Of a stretch of DNA of 64,000 nucleotides, positions 45,397 through 55,949 are shown in pieces. Each line of letters begins with the position of its first letter. Position 1 is the stretch's first letter. The position numbers and the translations under genes are program-made. The notes under the pieces are model-generated. The model saw nothing but the letters and a program-made list of their open reading frames with translations, was not told the origin of the DNA and did no database searches. This DNA comes from Myxococcales bacterium (lineage in GTDB: Bacteria; Myxococcota_A; Polyangia; Palsa-1104; JAEUJZ01). The DNA lies in contig JAEUKA010000072.1 of the NCBI GenBank assembly GCA_016794465.1, forward strand, positions 29,594 through 93,593. The letters run 5' to 3'.

Positions 45397-47205
45397 ATGG
45401 CAGAGAGCCCTTCATCCCCTATCAAGTCGAGCATCGCAGCCGCCCTGCGTGAGACGGTCAGTCCGCCGCCTCCGCCTGCTGCGTCGCCCGCTGCTCCGAG
45501 TGCCGCGCCCGCTGGCTCTGCACCGAGTTCTGCGCCCCCGCAAAGTGAGCTTTGCACCATCAAGCTCGACGGTCGTGAGGTCCAGGCCAAAAAGGGTGCC
45601 AACCTGCTGGAGGTCTGCCTCGCTCACGGCGTCGACGTAAGCTACTTTTGCTACCACCCTGGGCTCAGCTCGCCGGCGGTGTGTCGTCAGTGTCTCGTCG
45701 AGGTCGTTGGTCAGCCAAAGCTCGTGCCGGCGTGCTTTACGCCGATCGCCGACAAGATGGAGGTCAACACCGCCACCCCGCGCGTGCTCACCATCCGTCG
45801 GCAGATGCTCGAGTTTACGCTGGTCAACCACCCGGTCGACTGTCCGATCTGCGACAAAGCCGGCGAGTGTACGCTGCAGAAGCAGTATCAGGACTGGGAT
45901 CATGTGGGCTCGCGCTCCTCGATTCCGAAAGTCCACAAGCCGAAGATGCAGGACCTCGGGCCGCACATCGTGCTCGACTCAGAGCGCTGCATTCTGTGTA
46001 CCCGCTGTATCCGCGTCTGTGACGAGGTCGCGGGCCAAAAGCAGCTGACGATGGCCTGGCGCGGCGATCGCGAGCAGCTGACGGTGGCGCCGGGGCATCA
46101 GCTCGACAACCCGTACTCGCTTAACACGGTCGATGTCTGTCCCGTCGGAGCGCTGACGAGCAAAGATTTCCGCTTTACGATGCGGGCCTGGGAGCTGTTT
46201 ACGACCTCGTCGGTGTGTCCAGGCTGTGCGACGGGCTGCAATGTGGAAGTTCACCACGCCCAGGGAGAGATCTGGCGCCTGGTGCCGCGCGAAAACCTCC
46301 AGGTCAACAAGTACTGGATGTGTGACGAGGGGCGCTTTGCCTACAAAGACGTACGGCACAAGCGGCTCACGTCGGCGCGAATCGGCGCGGGTCGGGGCCA
46401 GCCGGCGCAGATCACGAGTGTCGACAAGGCGGTTGCGTTTGCGGCGGAGCGGCTCGAGCGACTCGTGAGCAGCGGCGGCACGATTGGCCTTGTGTACTCA
46501 GCGCAGACGACCAATGAGGCGCTGTTTGCGCTGTCGCAGGTCGCGGCCAAGCTGACAGCGCGGGGTGCGAGCGTTCGGGCCTATGTAAGTGGGGCGGCGC
46601 CGCGTCCAGAGCGGGCCGACAACATCTTGCGGAGCGCGGATGTCAATCCCAACACGGCCGGGGCCAAGCTGCTGGCGGGGGTCGGAGCGGGCGATGCGAA
46701 GGCGCTGCTGGCGGACCTTACGGCGGGCAAGCTCAAGGGCCTGTGGATGGTGGGTACGGACCTGCCGCTTGGTGAGCAGGCAGAGTTTGAGATCGCGCCG
46801 CTGGCCGATGGTCTGGAGCTGCTCATCTGTCAGGCGGTGCATGACTCGCCGCTGCTTCGGCGGGCACATGTTCAGCTACCGGCGGCAGCGTGGGCAGAGG
46901 TCGACGGGACGTTTACGAACGCCAAGCACATGGTGCAGCGTCTGCGCAAGGCGGTGGCGCCGCAGGGCGATGCCCGAGCCCACCTTGAGCTGGTGACGCA
47001 GATCGCGAAGAAGGCCAACCTGGCGCAAAACGAAAAGTGGCAGGTGTCGGCACGGCAGGCGTTCTTGCAGATGGTGGCCGAGGTTGCGTCGACGCTGCCG
47101 CCAGGTGCTGATCCGGCGCAGAGTGTGGCGGCCGGCTTTGCAGCGGCGGACTGGGGCAAGGAATTCCTGCCGGTCCAGCTGCGCTTTGCCAACTCGCGCG
47201 GTTAA
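45397..47205 (+). CDS. nuoG: NADH-quinone oxidoreductase subunit G-like
   Basis: 602 residues. An Ala/Pro-rich N-terminal extension (about 50 residues) precedes the [2Fe-2S] ferredoxin domain (FCYHPGLSSPAVCRQCLVEV), the His/Cys cluster region, CPICDKAGECTLQ, CILCTRCIRVCDEV and CPGCATGCNVEV. The C-terminal molybdopterin-oxidoreductase-like part is shorter than in E. coli NuoG (about 900 residues). It carries several iron-sulfur clusters of the peripheral arm. nuoE and nuoF, usually between nuoD and nuoG, are absent, so electron input must come from elsewhere. Confidence 0.9.
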   Translation: MAESPSSPIKSSIAAALRETVSPPPPPAASPAAPSAAPAGSAPSSAPPQSELCTIKLDGREVQAKKGANLLEVCLAHGVDVSYFCYHPGLSSPAVCRQCLVEVVGQPKLVPACFTPIADKMEVNTATPRVLTIRRQMLEFTLVNHPVDCPICDKAGECTLQKQYQDWDHVGSRSSIPKVHKPKMQDLGPHIVLDSERCILCTRCIRVCDEVAGQKQLTMAWRGDREQLTVAPGHQLDNPYSLNTVDVCPVGALTSKDFRFTMRAWELFTTSSVCPGCATGCNVEVHHAQGEIWRLVPRENLQVNKYWMCDEGRFAYKDVRHKRLTSARIGAGRGQPAQITSVDKAVAFAAERLERLVSSGGTIGLVYSAQTTNEALFALSQVAAKLTARGASVRAYVSGAAPRPERADNILRSADVNPNTAGAKLLAGVGAGDAKALLADLTAGKLKGLWMVGTDLPLGEQAEFEIAPLADGLELLICQAVHDSPLLRRAHVQLPAAAWAEVDGTFTNAKHMVQRLRKAVAPQGDARAHLELVTQIAKKANLAQNEKWQVSARQAFLQMVAEVASTLPPGADPAQSVAAGFAAADWGKEFLPVQLRFANSRG

Positions 47206-47222
47206 TTTCCCGAGGGGATGCG

Positions 47223-48353
<1,131 letters not shown>

Positions 48354-48356
48354 GCC

Positions 48357-48989
48357 GTGTCAACTCATCACGCTCCTTCGCATTCGGAAGCGTCTTCCCA
48401 GTCGAGTGACCCGGTCGGTCGCAAAGGCAAGATCGGGGTTCGCGTCGTCGGTCGGCCCGACTCGCTGGAGCAGCGGGTCTACCTGCCCGAGGTCATTCGT
48501 GGCCTCGGCGTGACCGCGAAGCACTTTTTCGCCAACCTGTTCTCTCGCAAGTACACCGTCACCGTCGAGTACCCCGAGCAGAAGCTCAAGTATCCGGAGC
48601 GCAATCGCGGGCTCCATCGCTTGATGCTGCGCGACGACGGCCACGTACGCTGCGTCGCCTGCATGCTGTGTCCGACGGTGTGTCCGGCGCACTGCATCAC
48701 CATCGTCCCCGAAGAAACCGGCAACAAAAGCGAAAAGCGGCCGCGCATCTTCGAGATCGACGAGCTTCGCTGTGTCGTCTGTGGTCTGTGCGTCGAGGCC
48801 TGTCCGTGTGACGCCATTCGCATGGACTCGGGCGTACACGCGCCGGCGGTCGATTACCGTGGCGACGCGATTCAGACCAAGATCGACATGCTCAAGCGGG
48901 GCACTCAGTCGGTGGCAACGCAGGGCGGCGTCGGCGCAGACTGGCGCGAGAAGCAGCCCACCGTCAAGCAGTACGACCCTCCCAAGTAG
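48357..48989 (+). CDS. nuoI: NADH-quinone oxidoreductase subunit I
   Basis: 210 residues from GTG 48357, 3 bp after the nuoH stop. Two CxxCxxCxxxC(P) motifs (CVACMLCPTVCPAHC and CVVCGLCVEACPCDAI) bind the two [4Fe-4S] clusters N6a/N6b. An N-terminal amphipathic region (LGVTAKHFFANLFSRKYTVTV) anchors it to the membrane. nuoJKLMN do not follow; the next gene is a thioesterase, so the proton-pumping membrane subunits must be elsewhere. Confidence 0.95.
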   Translation: MSTHHAPSHSEASSQSSDPVGRKGKIGVRVVGRPDSLEQRVYLPEVIRGLGVTAKHFFANLFSRKYTVTVEYPEQKLKYPERNRGLHRLMLRDDGHVRCVACMLCPTVCPAHCITIVPEETGNKSEKRPRIFEIDELRCVVCGLCVEACPCDAIRMDSGVHAPAVDYRGDAIQTKIDMLKRGTQSVATQGGVGADWREKQPTVKQYDPPK

Positions 48990-48995
48990 CCGCCC

Positions 48996-49424
48996 ATGCT
49001 CCGACCCGGCTCGATCGTCCCGGAACTTACCATCGCCCACGTCGTCGTGGAGCAGGACCTGGCGCCAAACGTCGCAGCGACGGGAACCGGCGGTGGTCCA
49101 GAGCACAACCTGTTTCCTCTGGTCCTCGGTACCGCCAAGCTGATTGCGCTGATGGAGCTCGTCGCGGCCAAGGCGATGGAGCCGATGCTGCTACCCGGCG
49201 AGCTGACCGCCGGAATTGTCGTTCGTGTCGAACATCACGCGCCGACGCCGCTCGGTGGCACGGTGCGGATGACCGCGCGCTACCTCGGCATTGAGGGCAA
49301 GTTTCACCGCTTCGAGGTCGTGGCGCACGATGATGCCGGCGAGATCTTTCGCGGCCAGCACATCCGAGCAGTGGTCGAGGCGCAGCGGCTCGAAAAAGGC
49401 GCTTCCCGTCGCCTTCGTCGCTGA
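48996..49424 (+). CDS. Hotdog-fold thioesterase (FlK-like)
   Basis: 142 residues from ATG 48996, 6 bp after nuoI. The family pattern is GTAKLIALMELVAAKAMEPML, GELTAGIVVRVEHHAPTPLG and FHRFEVVAHDDAGEIFRGQHIRAVV, like fluoroacetyl-CoA-thioesterase relatives. These cleave acyl-CoA thioesters; the small-acid or acyl substrate is unknown. Placement just behind nuoI suggests read-through from the nuo operon. Confidence 0.8.
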   Translation: MLRPGSIVPELTIAHVVVEQDLAPNVAATGTGGGPEHNLFPLVLGTAKLIALMELVAAKAMEPMLLPGELTAGIVVRVEHHAPTPLGGTVRMTARYLGIEGKFHRFEVVAHDDAGEIFRGQHIRAVVEAQRLEKGASRRLRR

Positions 49425-49454
49425 CAGCCGGACGCTTACATCTTCCCGTTGCTG

Positions 49455-51530
49455 CTACTTGCGATCCGACAGCGCCTGGCGAATCAGAACCACCGACAGC
49501 ACGAAGAACGCGCCCGCCGCAATCACATCGCCGCCAAGCCCGAGCTTGTTCCAGTACTCGTGACCTAGATCGAGTCGGCTGGCCACAGGCTCGGCAAAGC
49601 CTTGCAAAAACGCGATCAGCATGCCGGCGAGCGAGCCTCCGGCGACTAGTCCCGTGGCGTAGAGCATGCCCGGCCCGATGTCCGACTCGGCTGCTGCGGC
49701 TTTGCCGCCGGACATCAAGGTGCGACGGCGATTGACCAGCCAGCGCACCATGCCTCCGACGAAGATTGGCGAGGTCGTCGACAGCGGCAGATAGGCTCCG
49801 ACCGCCCACGACAGCGCATGCGCCCCGGCCAGCTGCGCCATCAGCGCCATGAACACGCCCACCAGCACCGGACCCCACGGCAGCTGCTGGCTGAGCTGGC
49901 CCTTGATCATCGTCGCCATCAGCATTGACTGCGGCGCCGGGAACTTCTCGGTGCCAATCGCGTGCTGCACCCCCGGAATCGAGCGGTCGAGCAGCAGCAG
50001 CGTACCTCCGATGACAAGCACCGACACCACCACACCAATCATCAGGCCGATCTGCTGCTTGTACGGCGTCGCGCCTACCAAAAATCCGGTCTTCAGGTCC
50101 TGGCTGGTGGCGCCGGCATTGGCCGAAGCGATACACACCACCGAGCCGACCAGCAGCGCCGCCGCTTGATAGGAATCGCCGCGCCAGCCGATCGAGATAA
50201 AGACGAGACAAGTGCCCATCAGCGTCGCAATCGTCATGCCCGAGATCGGATTCGATGAGCTGCCGATGATGCCGACGATCCGGCTCGCCACCGTCACAAA
50301 GAAGAACCCGAACAGCACAATCAGCGCCGAGATAAGCAGCGAGCCGGGAAACTTGCCGGGCAGGTTGGGCAAAAGCGCAATCAGCAGGCCCAAGACGACC
50401 GTGCCGATGACGACGACGAGGAGCGGGAGGTCGCGCTCGGTGCGCACGGGATCGACGGTCTTGCCGCCGCGCAGGTCGCGAATCGAGTCGCGAAAGCTGC
50501 TGACGATGGTGGGCAGCGTCTTGATCAGCGTCATCAGGCCGGCACAAGCGACCGCTCCGGCGCCGATGTAACGAACGTAGGCGCGGTAGATCTGCTCGGC
50601 GACCGAGTGGCTGCCGATCCAGGCGTCGCTGTAGCCGAGTGCGTGCAGGTCGTAGATGCGCTGGGCGTCGGGAACATACATCGAGATGAGCGGAATCAGG
50701 GCCAGCCACGACAGGATGCCGCCGGAGGTCATCTCGGAAGCGATGCGCGGACCGACGATGTAGCCGACGCCCAGGTACTCCGGCGTGATGTTGCACTCGA
50801 GGTTGGCGTTCGGATAGACCGACTTGGGACCGCTGCGCAGGCCGGGGGTGTCGCGCCACAGCTTGAGTACGCCCATCAGCAGCCAGTAACCCGATGCCGC
50901 AAACACGCCGTGGAAGACCCGCTTGGCCAGATCGCCGCCGCGCTCGCCGACCATCAGCACCTCGGCGCAGGCGGTTCCCTCGGGATAGGGCAGCTTGCCG
51001 TGCTCTTTTACGATCAGGCTGCGACGGAGCGGGATCATAAACAAGATGCCGAGCACGCCACCAACGGCGGCCAGCGTCAGGATTTGACCGTAGCGAAAGT
51101 AGCTATCGCCCTGCGCCAAGAACAGCAGCGCCGGCACCGTGAAGACCACGCCCGCCGCGATCGACTCGCCCGCCGAGCCCAGCGTCTGGACAATATTGTT
51201 TTCGAGGATGGTGCTCTTGCCGAACTTCTTGAACACCGCAATCGACAGCACCGAGATCGGAATCGACGCCGAGATGGTAAGTCCCGCGCGCAGGGCCAGA
51301 TAGACGGTGGCGGCGCCAAACAGGACGCCAAACAGAGCACCGAGGAGGATCGCTTTCGGCGTCAGCTCGGCAACATCGTTGGACTCGGGCGAGATGTACG
51401 GCACATACGGCTGCTGCGAGGTCGAGGAGGCTGCGTGCTTGACGTGCTCTTCGGGATGAGCCTGTGCGGCGGGCGCGGGATCGGTACTTCGACGGGGCGA
51501 CATCAGGGCGCGTACCGTATCACGATCCAT
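49455..51530 (-). CDS. OPT-family oligopeptide transporter
   Basis: 691 residues from ATG 51530, which has an AAGGGA ribosome site; ATG 51503 is also possible. The protein has about 15 hydrophobic segments. Signatures include ELTPKAILLGALFGVLFGAA, PYPEGTACAEVLMVGERGGD and ASANAGATSQDLKTGFLVGA. OPT proteins import peptides or metal chelates with protons. It is convergent with the thioesterase gene and divergent from the deacetylase-like gene. Confidence 0.9.
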   Translation of the reverse strand: MDRDTVRALMSPRRSTDPAPAAQAHPEEHVKHAASSTSQQPYVPYISPESNDVAELTPKAILLGALFGVLFGAATVYLALRAGLTISASIPISVLSIAVFKKFGKSTILENNIVQTLGSAGESIAAGVVFTVPALLFLAQGDSYFRYGQILTLAAVGGVLGILFMIPLRRSLIVKEHGKLPYPEGTACAEVLMVGERGGDLAKRVFHGVFAASGYWLLMGVLKLWRDTPGLRSGPKSVYPNANLECNITPEYLGVGYIVGPRIASEMTSGGILSWLALIPLISMYVPDAQRIYDLHALGYSDAWIGSHSVAEQIYRAYVRYIGAGAVACAGLMTLIKTLPTIVSSFRDSIRDLRGGKTVDPVRTERDLPLLVVVIGTVVLGLLIALLPNLPGKFPGSLLISALIVLFGFFFVTVASRIVGIIGSSSNPISGMTIATLMGTCLVFISIGWRGDSYQAAALLVGSVVCIASANAGATSQDLKTGFLVGATPYKQQIGLMIGVVVSVLVIGGTLLLLDRSIPGVQHAIGTEKFPAPQSMLMATMIKGQLSQQLPWGPVLVGVFMALMAQLAGAHALSWAVGAYLPLSTTSPIFVGGMVRWLVNRRRTLMSGGKAAAAESDIGPGMLYATGLVAGGSLAGMLIAFLQGFAEPVASRLDLGHEYWNKLGLGGDVIAAGAFFVLSVVLIRQALSDRK

Positions 51531-51580
51531 GCAAGTCAAGTCCCTTTTTTGCCCCAGCTGTGCGGCGGTACAATCGTCCG

Positions 51581-52621
51581 ATGAAGACGTACCTAAGCAG
51601 TGGCGAGGTGTTCTTGGGTCATCGGCTCGTCGGTGAACATCCTGAGCGACCCGAGCGACTGCAGGCGGTGCTGACGGCGATTGATGGCTCGGACTTGGTG
51701 GGACGGTTTCGCTGGCTGCCTCCGCGCCGGGCCACCGACGAAGAGCTGCTGCGAGTCCATACAGCGCCGTATCTTGCCGATCTGCGGCAGAGAATGGGCG
51801 ATTTGCAGCCCAAAGGGCAGGGCTGGCTCGATCCCGATACGTATTACGGGCCCGGGACGTACCAAGCGGCGCTGCATGCGGCGGGAACGGCGTGTGAGCT
51901 GGCGCTGCGGATTGCAGAGAGCAGTGGCGACAATGGCTTCGCGCTGGTGCGACCGCCTGGCCATCATGCGAGCAGCGATCGGGCGATGGGCTTCTGTCTG
52001 CTTAACAACGTGGCGGTGGCGGCAGCGGCGGTGCGAGCGACGGGGCGACGGGTGGCGATTGTCGACTTCGATGTGCATCACGGCAACGGCACCGAGGAGA
52101 TCTTCGCCCGCGACGGCAGCGTGCTGGTGATCAGCCTGCATCAGTTTCCGTTTTATCCCGGCTCGGGCGCAGCGACCGCGATTGGCGAGGGCAACGGCCG
52201 AGGCTTCATCGTCAACATTCCGCTTCCCGAAGGCAGTGCCGGTCCCGAGTACAAGCTGGCGTGTAAGCGCGTCGTGCTGCCGGTGCTGCGGCGGTTTGCT
52301 CCCGATGTGATCTTGGTGTCGGCGGGCTTTGATGGTCACGCGCAGGACTCGCTGGCCGGGATGGGCCTGGTCGAGGATGACTATGCGGCGATGGTGGCGT
52401 CGCTGCTCGCGGTGCAGTCGCGGCTCGTGCTGGTGCTGGAGGGCGGCTATCACACCTCGGCGCTGCCAGCGAGTGTCCTTTCGGTGCTGCGGGTGCTGAT
52501 CGATGCCACGGGGCCAGGCGGACCGGGCGGGTATCGGCCCTCGGGACACGATGCGGGAACGGCGGCTTCCGATGAAGTGCGGCGCTTGCTCGGAGAGCTT
52601 CAGAAGCTCCACGGTCTGTAA
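51581..52621 (+). CDS. Histone deacetylase superfamily hydrolase
   Basis: 346 residues from ATG 51581. Zinc and catalytic motifs: VRPPGHHASSDRAMGFCLLNNVAVA, VAIVDFDVHHGNGTEEIF, VISLHQFPFYPGSG and VSAGFDGHAQDSLAGMGL. Bacterial relatives act as acetylpolyamine amidohydrolases or deacetylate small molecules or proteins. The class II-type HEHPERPERL at the start fits AcuC/HdaH-like enzymes. It precedes the methyltransferase gene by 24 bp. Confidence 0.92.
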   Translation: MKTYLSSGEVFLGHRLVGEHPERPERLQAVLTAIDGSDLVGRFRWLPPRRATDEELLRVHTAPYLADLRQRMGDLQPKGQGWLDPDTYYGPGTYQAALHAAGTACELALRIAESSGDNGFALVRPPGHHASSDRAMGFCLLNNVAVAAAAVRATGRRVAIVDFDVHHGNGTEEIFARDGSVLVISLHQFPFYPGSGAATAIGEGNGRGFIVNIPLPEGSAGPEYKLACKRVVLPVLRRFAPDVILVSAGFDGHAQDSLAGMGLVEDDYAAMVASLLAVQSRLVLVLEGGYHTSALPASVLSVLRVLIDATGPGGPGGYRPSGHDAGTAASDEVRRLLGELQKLHGL

Positions 52622-52645
52622 CCGCAGCTGTGCTAGCTTCGCGCC

Positions 52646-53884
52646 GTGCCAGTTGCCAAAGTTGTCCTAAAGCGCGGTCGTGCCAATCCCCTATGGCACG
52701 GTCATCCGTGGGTGTTTTCGGGGGCGATTCACAAGCTGCCAGCGGGTCTTACTCCCGGTGACGTGGTGTCGGTCTACGACGCGGAAGAGCGGCTCATCGG
52801 TCATGGCTTTGCCAACCCGCGCTCGCAGATTGCGGTCCGGATGCTGACCTTGGGCGAGCTGCACAGTGGCGCGCAACCGGGCGTGGCCGAGCACACGCTG
52901 CCGCCAGCGGAGCTAGTGACCTCGCTCATCACCCGGCGCATCCACGAGGCGAGTCTTTTGCGGCGGTCGATTGGGCTGCCTCGGTCCGATACCAGTGCCT
53001 ATCGGCTGTGCAACAGCGAGGGTGACGGCCTGCCCGGACTGAGCATCGACCTGTTTGGGGACGTGGCGGCGGTGCAGTTCTCGGCGCTGGGGATGAAGCT
53101 GTGCGAGGACGCGGTCTATGCGGCGCTGCGCTCTCTGCCCAAGCCGCCCACCTGCATCATCGAGTCGGCGGCAGGTAGCTTTGCCCAGATCGAGGGCTTT
53201 ACGTCCCAAAATCGGGTGGTGTTTGGCGACGAGAGCCTGCTCGCCGGCGGGACGCTGTGTCTGGAAAACGGACTGCGCCTGCGCATCGATGTCCGTGATG
53301 GCCAAAAGACCGGCGCGTTTCTCGATCAGCGCGACAACCGCCAGCTGCTCGGTCGCTACTGCGCGGGAGCCAAGGTGCTGGATGTCTACAGCTATGCCGG
53401 CGGCTTTGCCCTGCAAGCGCTGCGACAAGGTGCGGTCGAGGCGACGTGCGTTGACATCTCGCCGCGCGCGCTCAAGCTGTGTCAGGAAAATGCGCAGCTG
53501 AACAGCCTCGGGCCGCTGCAAACCGTCGAGTCCGATGCGTTCCGTTTCCTCGAAGGGGCGACGCCGCTGAGCTACGACGTGGTGGTGATCGATCCGCCCA
53601 AGTTTGCCCGTGCGCAGAAGGATCTTCCGGCGGCGCTCAAGGGCTATCAGCGGCTCAATGCGCTGGCGATGGGCGCGGTGCGGCGCGGCGGCCTTTTGGC
53701 GACCAGTTCGTGCTCGCAGCTCGTCGATGAGCAGGCATTTCTGCGGATGCTGTCGTCGGCTGCGACCGATGCGGGGCGACGGGTCACGGTGCTGTATCGG
53801 GGCAGCCAAGGGCTCGATCACCCAGTGCCTCCGTCGTTCGAGGAAGGTCGCTATCTGAAGTTTGTGCTGCTCGGCGTACTGTAG
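52646..53884 (+). CDS. RlmI-like class I SAM-dependent 23S rRNA methyltransferase
   Basis: 412 residues from GTG 52646. An N-terminal PUA domain (KVVLKRGRANPLWHGHPWVFSG) is followed by an EEHEA-type linker and a Rossmann methyltransferase domain (VLDVYSYAGGFALQALRQG, VTCVDISPRALKLCQENA-like AGA segment, YDVVVIDPPKFARAQKDLPA). TSSCSQLVDEQAFLRML holds a Cys at the catalytic-loop position of m5C enzymes. RlmI methylates C1962 of 23S rRNA; relatives share this architecture. Ribosomal target inferred. Confidence 0.9.
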   Translation: MPVAKVVLKRGRANPLWHGHPWVFSGAIHKLPAGLTPGDVVSVYDAEERLIGHGFANPRSQIAVRMLTLGELHSGAQPGVAEHTLPPAELVTSLITRRIHEASLLRRSIGLPRSDTSAYRLCNSEGDGLPGLSIDLFGDVAAVQFSALGMKLCEDAVYAALRSLPKPPTCIIESAAGSFAQIEGFTSQNRVVFGDESLLAGGTLCLENGLRLRIDVRDGQKTGAFLDQRDNRQLLGRYCAGAKVLDVYSYAGGFALQALRQGAVEATCVDISPRALKLCQENAQLNSLGPLQTVESDAFRFLEGATPLSYDVVVIDPPKFARAQKDLPAALKGYQRLNALAMGAVRRGGLLATSSCSQLVDEQAFLRMLSSAATDAGRRVTVLYRGSQGLDHPVPPSFEEGRYLKFVLLGVL

Positions 53885-53920
53885 TTCCACGGGCTGATTT
53901 TGTAAGCCCGCGCACTATAG

Positions 53921-55198
53921 ATGCTGATCCCTCTCCTCTCCGTGGCGGCGCTCTTGTGCGCCATCGTCCTGAGCATGTGGTCGCGGCTCAACGTCGGGCT
54001 GCTGGCGCTGGTGTTTGCGTACGGGCTTGGGGTGCTCGGAGCCAAGATGACGCTGCGCCAGGTCATGGCCGGCTTTCCAGTACCGCTGCTGCTGACGGTG
54101 CTGGCGCTGACGCTGCTGTTTGGACACGCGCAGTCGAACGGTACGCTCGGACGAGTGGCTGGCTATGCGGTGCAGCTGGCGCGGGGGCGACCGGGACTGC
54201 TGCCGGTGGTGTTCTTTGGGCTGGCTGTCTCGCTGGGAACGGTCGGCGCGGGCAACATTGGGGCGGTGGCGATGCTGGCTCCGGTGGCGATGGCGGTGGC
54301 GTATGAAGCCGGGGTGCCGCCGTTTTTGATGGCGCTGCTGGTGGCGTGCGGGGGCAATGCCGCTTCGCTGTCACCGCTCGCACCGACGGGAGTTATTGCA
54401 GTTGACCTGATGACGCGGATTGGCCTGCACGGCTACGGGTGGTGGAACTACCTACACTGCCTACTTGCGCACACCACGGTCGCGCTGGGCGGATTTGTGC
54501 TGTTTGGCGGCCTCCAGCTGCTGCGGCACAAGCCCACGGAGGAAGAGAGCGCTCGGCTCGCGCGCTTGCTGCAGTCCCATCGGCAGCCGCTGCAGGCTCG
54601 CCACGTCGTGACGCTGGTGGTGCTGCTTCTGGTGCTGCTGGTGGTGTCGATTGGCAAGGTCGAGATCGGCGCGGTGGCCCTCTTGGCGGCGGTGCTGCTG
54701 TCGATCCTGCGTGTCTCCAGCGAGGAAGAGGTGCTGCGCAGCCTGCCGTGGGGGACGATCCTGATGGTGTGCGGGATGACCTGTCTGATGGGCATCCTCG
54801 AGCGCACCGGCGGCATCGACCTGTTTACCTGGCTGATCGAGAAGATGTCGACGCGGCGCACGGCTCCGGCGGCGATCGGGCTGGCGACGGGCCTTTTGTC
54901 GGCGTACTCCAGCTCGTCGGGCGTGGTGCTGCCGGCCTTTCTGCCGATCTTGCCGAAGCTGACTCAGAAGCTGGGCGGCGGCGATCTGGTCGCGCTGGCC
55001 AACAGCGTCAATGTCGGAGCGCACCTCGTGGATGTCTCGCCGCTGTCGACGCTGGGAGCGATCTGCCTGGCCAATGCCCAGGGAGACACCAAGAAGCTCT
55101 CTCAGCAGCTGCTCGGCTGGGGGATGGCGATGGCTTTTGTGGGAGCGCTCTACTGCCAGCTCGTCTTCGGGTATCTGCACCTGGGATCGCCCGGCTAG
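53921..55198 (+). CDS. Ion-transporter-superfamily permease (MatC/SLC13-like)
   Basis: 425 residues with about 11 hydrophobic segments. The repeats GAGNIGAVAMLAPVAMAVAYEAG and GLLSAYSSSSGVVLPAFLPIL fit re-entrant loops of the IT superfamily; N-terminal sequence SRLNVGLLALVFAYGLGVL resembles the MatC N-terminal domain of dicarboxylate carriers. It probably transports a dicarboxylate or similar anion. No dedicated neighbour helps with substrate. Confidence 0.75.
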   Translation: MLIPLLSVAALLCAIVLSMWSRLNVGLLALVFAYGLGVLGAKMTLRQVMAGFPVPLLLTVLALTLLFGHAQSNGTLGRVAGYAVQLARGRPGLLPVVFFGLAVSLGTVGAGNIGAVAMLAPVAMAVAYEAGVPPFLMALLVACGGNAASLSPLAPTGVIAVDLMTRIGLHGYGWWNYLHCLLAHTTVALGGFVLFGGLQLLRHKPTEEESARLARLLQSHRQPLQARHVVTLVVLLLVLLVVSIGKVEIGAVALLAAVLLSILRVSSEEEVLRSLPWGTILMVCGMTCLMGILERTGGIDLFTWLIEKMSTRRTAPAAIGLATGLLSAYSSSSGVVLPAFLPILPKLTQKLGGGDLVALANSVNVGAHLVDVSPLSTLGAICLANAQGDTKKLSQQLLGWGMAMAFVGALYCQLVFGYLHLGSPG

Positions 55199-55251
55199 CC
55201 CGGTCACAAAGTCACCAATCAGGCACAGTATTTTTAGTAATATAGATAGCT

Positions 55252-55935
55252 ATGCCAGCAGTAGGTGAACTCGGACCGGACTTCGCTCTCTACAACCAGG
55301 ATCAGCACATCGTGCAGTTTGGCCGCCTTCAGGCCGATGCCGACTTTGTGGTGATCTACTTCTTTCCGCAGGCGGGCGCTCCCGGCTGTGCGCGCGAGGC
55401 CATCGGCTTTCGCGACGTGGTGCCCGAGCTGCTCAAGCGGCGGGTGCGCGTCGTGGGAATCACCGCCAGTCCAGCGGCGGAGATCACGGCCTTCGCCAAG
55501 GAGCACTCGCTCAACTTCGACGTGCTCTGTGACGCCAGTCGCCGCACCAGCGAGGAGTGGGGCGCCCTGCGCAGCGAGAACACGGCGCGCATGACGTTCA
55601 TCGTCAACCCCAAGGGCGTCGTGACGCATGCGTTTCCGCGCGTCGATGTCTGGAAGCATCCCGCCGAGGTGCTCAATCTGTTCCCCGCCCCGAGTGGTGG
55701 CGAGCAGCCAGCGGCGCAGGTTGCAGCAGCGCCAGCGAGTCCAGCAGCTCCGGCAGTCACGGCAGCGGCGGCCTCGGCACCAGCGACCGCACCAGCGACG
55801 GTGGGTCACAGCGCGGGACCGGATCTGGTGGCGGAAGCGGCGCGGGCGGTCCTCAAGCTCTTGCTGATGCACAAGCAGTCCGGTGGCGCGATTCCGCCGG
55901 ATGTCAGCGAGCTCGTCGCTCAGCTCGGGCGCTAA
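55252..55935 (+). CDS. Bcp-type peroxiredoxin with Ala/Pro-rich extension
   Basis: 227 residues from ATG 55252. The thioredoxin-fold AhpC/TSA core covers about residues 1-150; FFPQAGAPGCAREAIGFRD holds the presumed peroxidatic Cys (46). The usual Thr of the TPGC motif is Ala here, which would be expected to lower Cys reactivity. Arg in the later TARMTFIVNPKG region is present. An Ala/Pro-rich linker (about 155-190) leads to a short helical tail. It would reduce peroxides with electrons from thioredoxin. Confidence 0.82.
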   Translation: MPAVGELGPDFALYNQDQHIVQFGRLQADADFVVIYFFPQAGAPGCAREAIGFRDVVPELLKRRVRVVGITASPAAEITAFAKEHSLNFDVLCDASRRTSEEWGALRSENTARMTFIVNPKGVVTHAFPRVDVWKHPAEVLNLFPAPSGGEQPAAQVAAAPASPAAPAVTAAAASAPATAPATVGHSAGPDLVAEAARAVLKLLLMHKQSGGAIPPDVSELVAQLGR

Positions 55936-55949
55936 AGCCGGCACCGACC

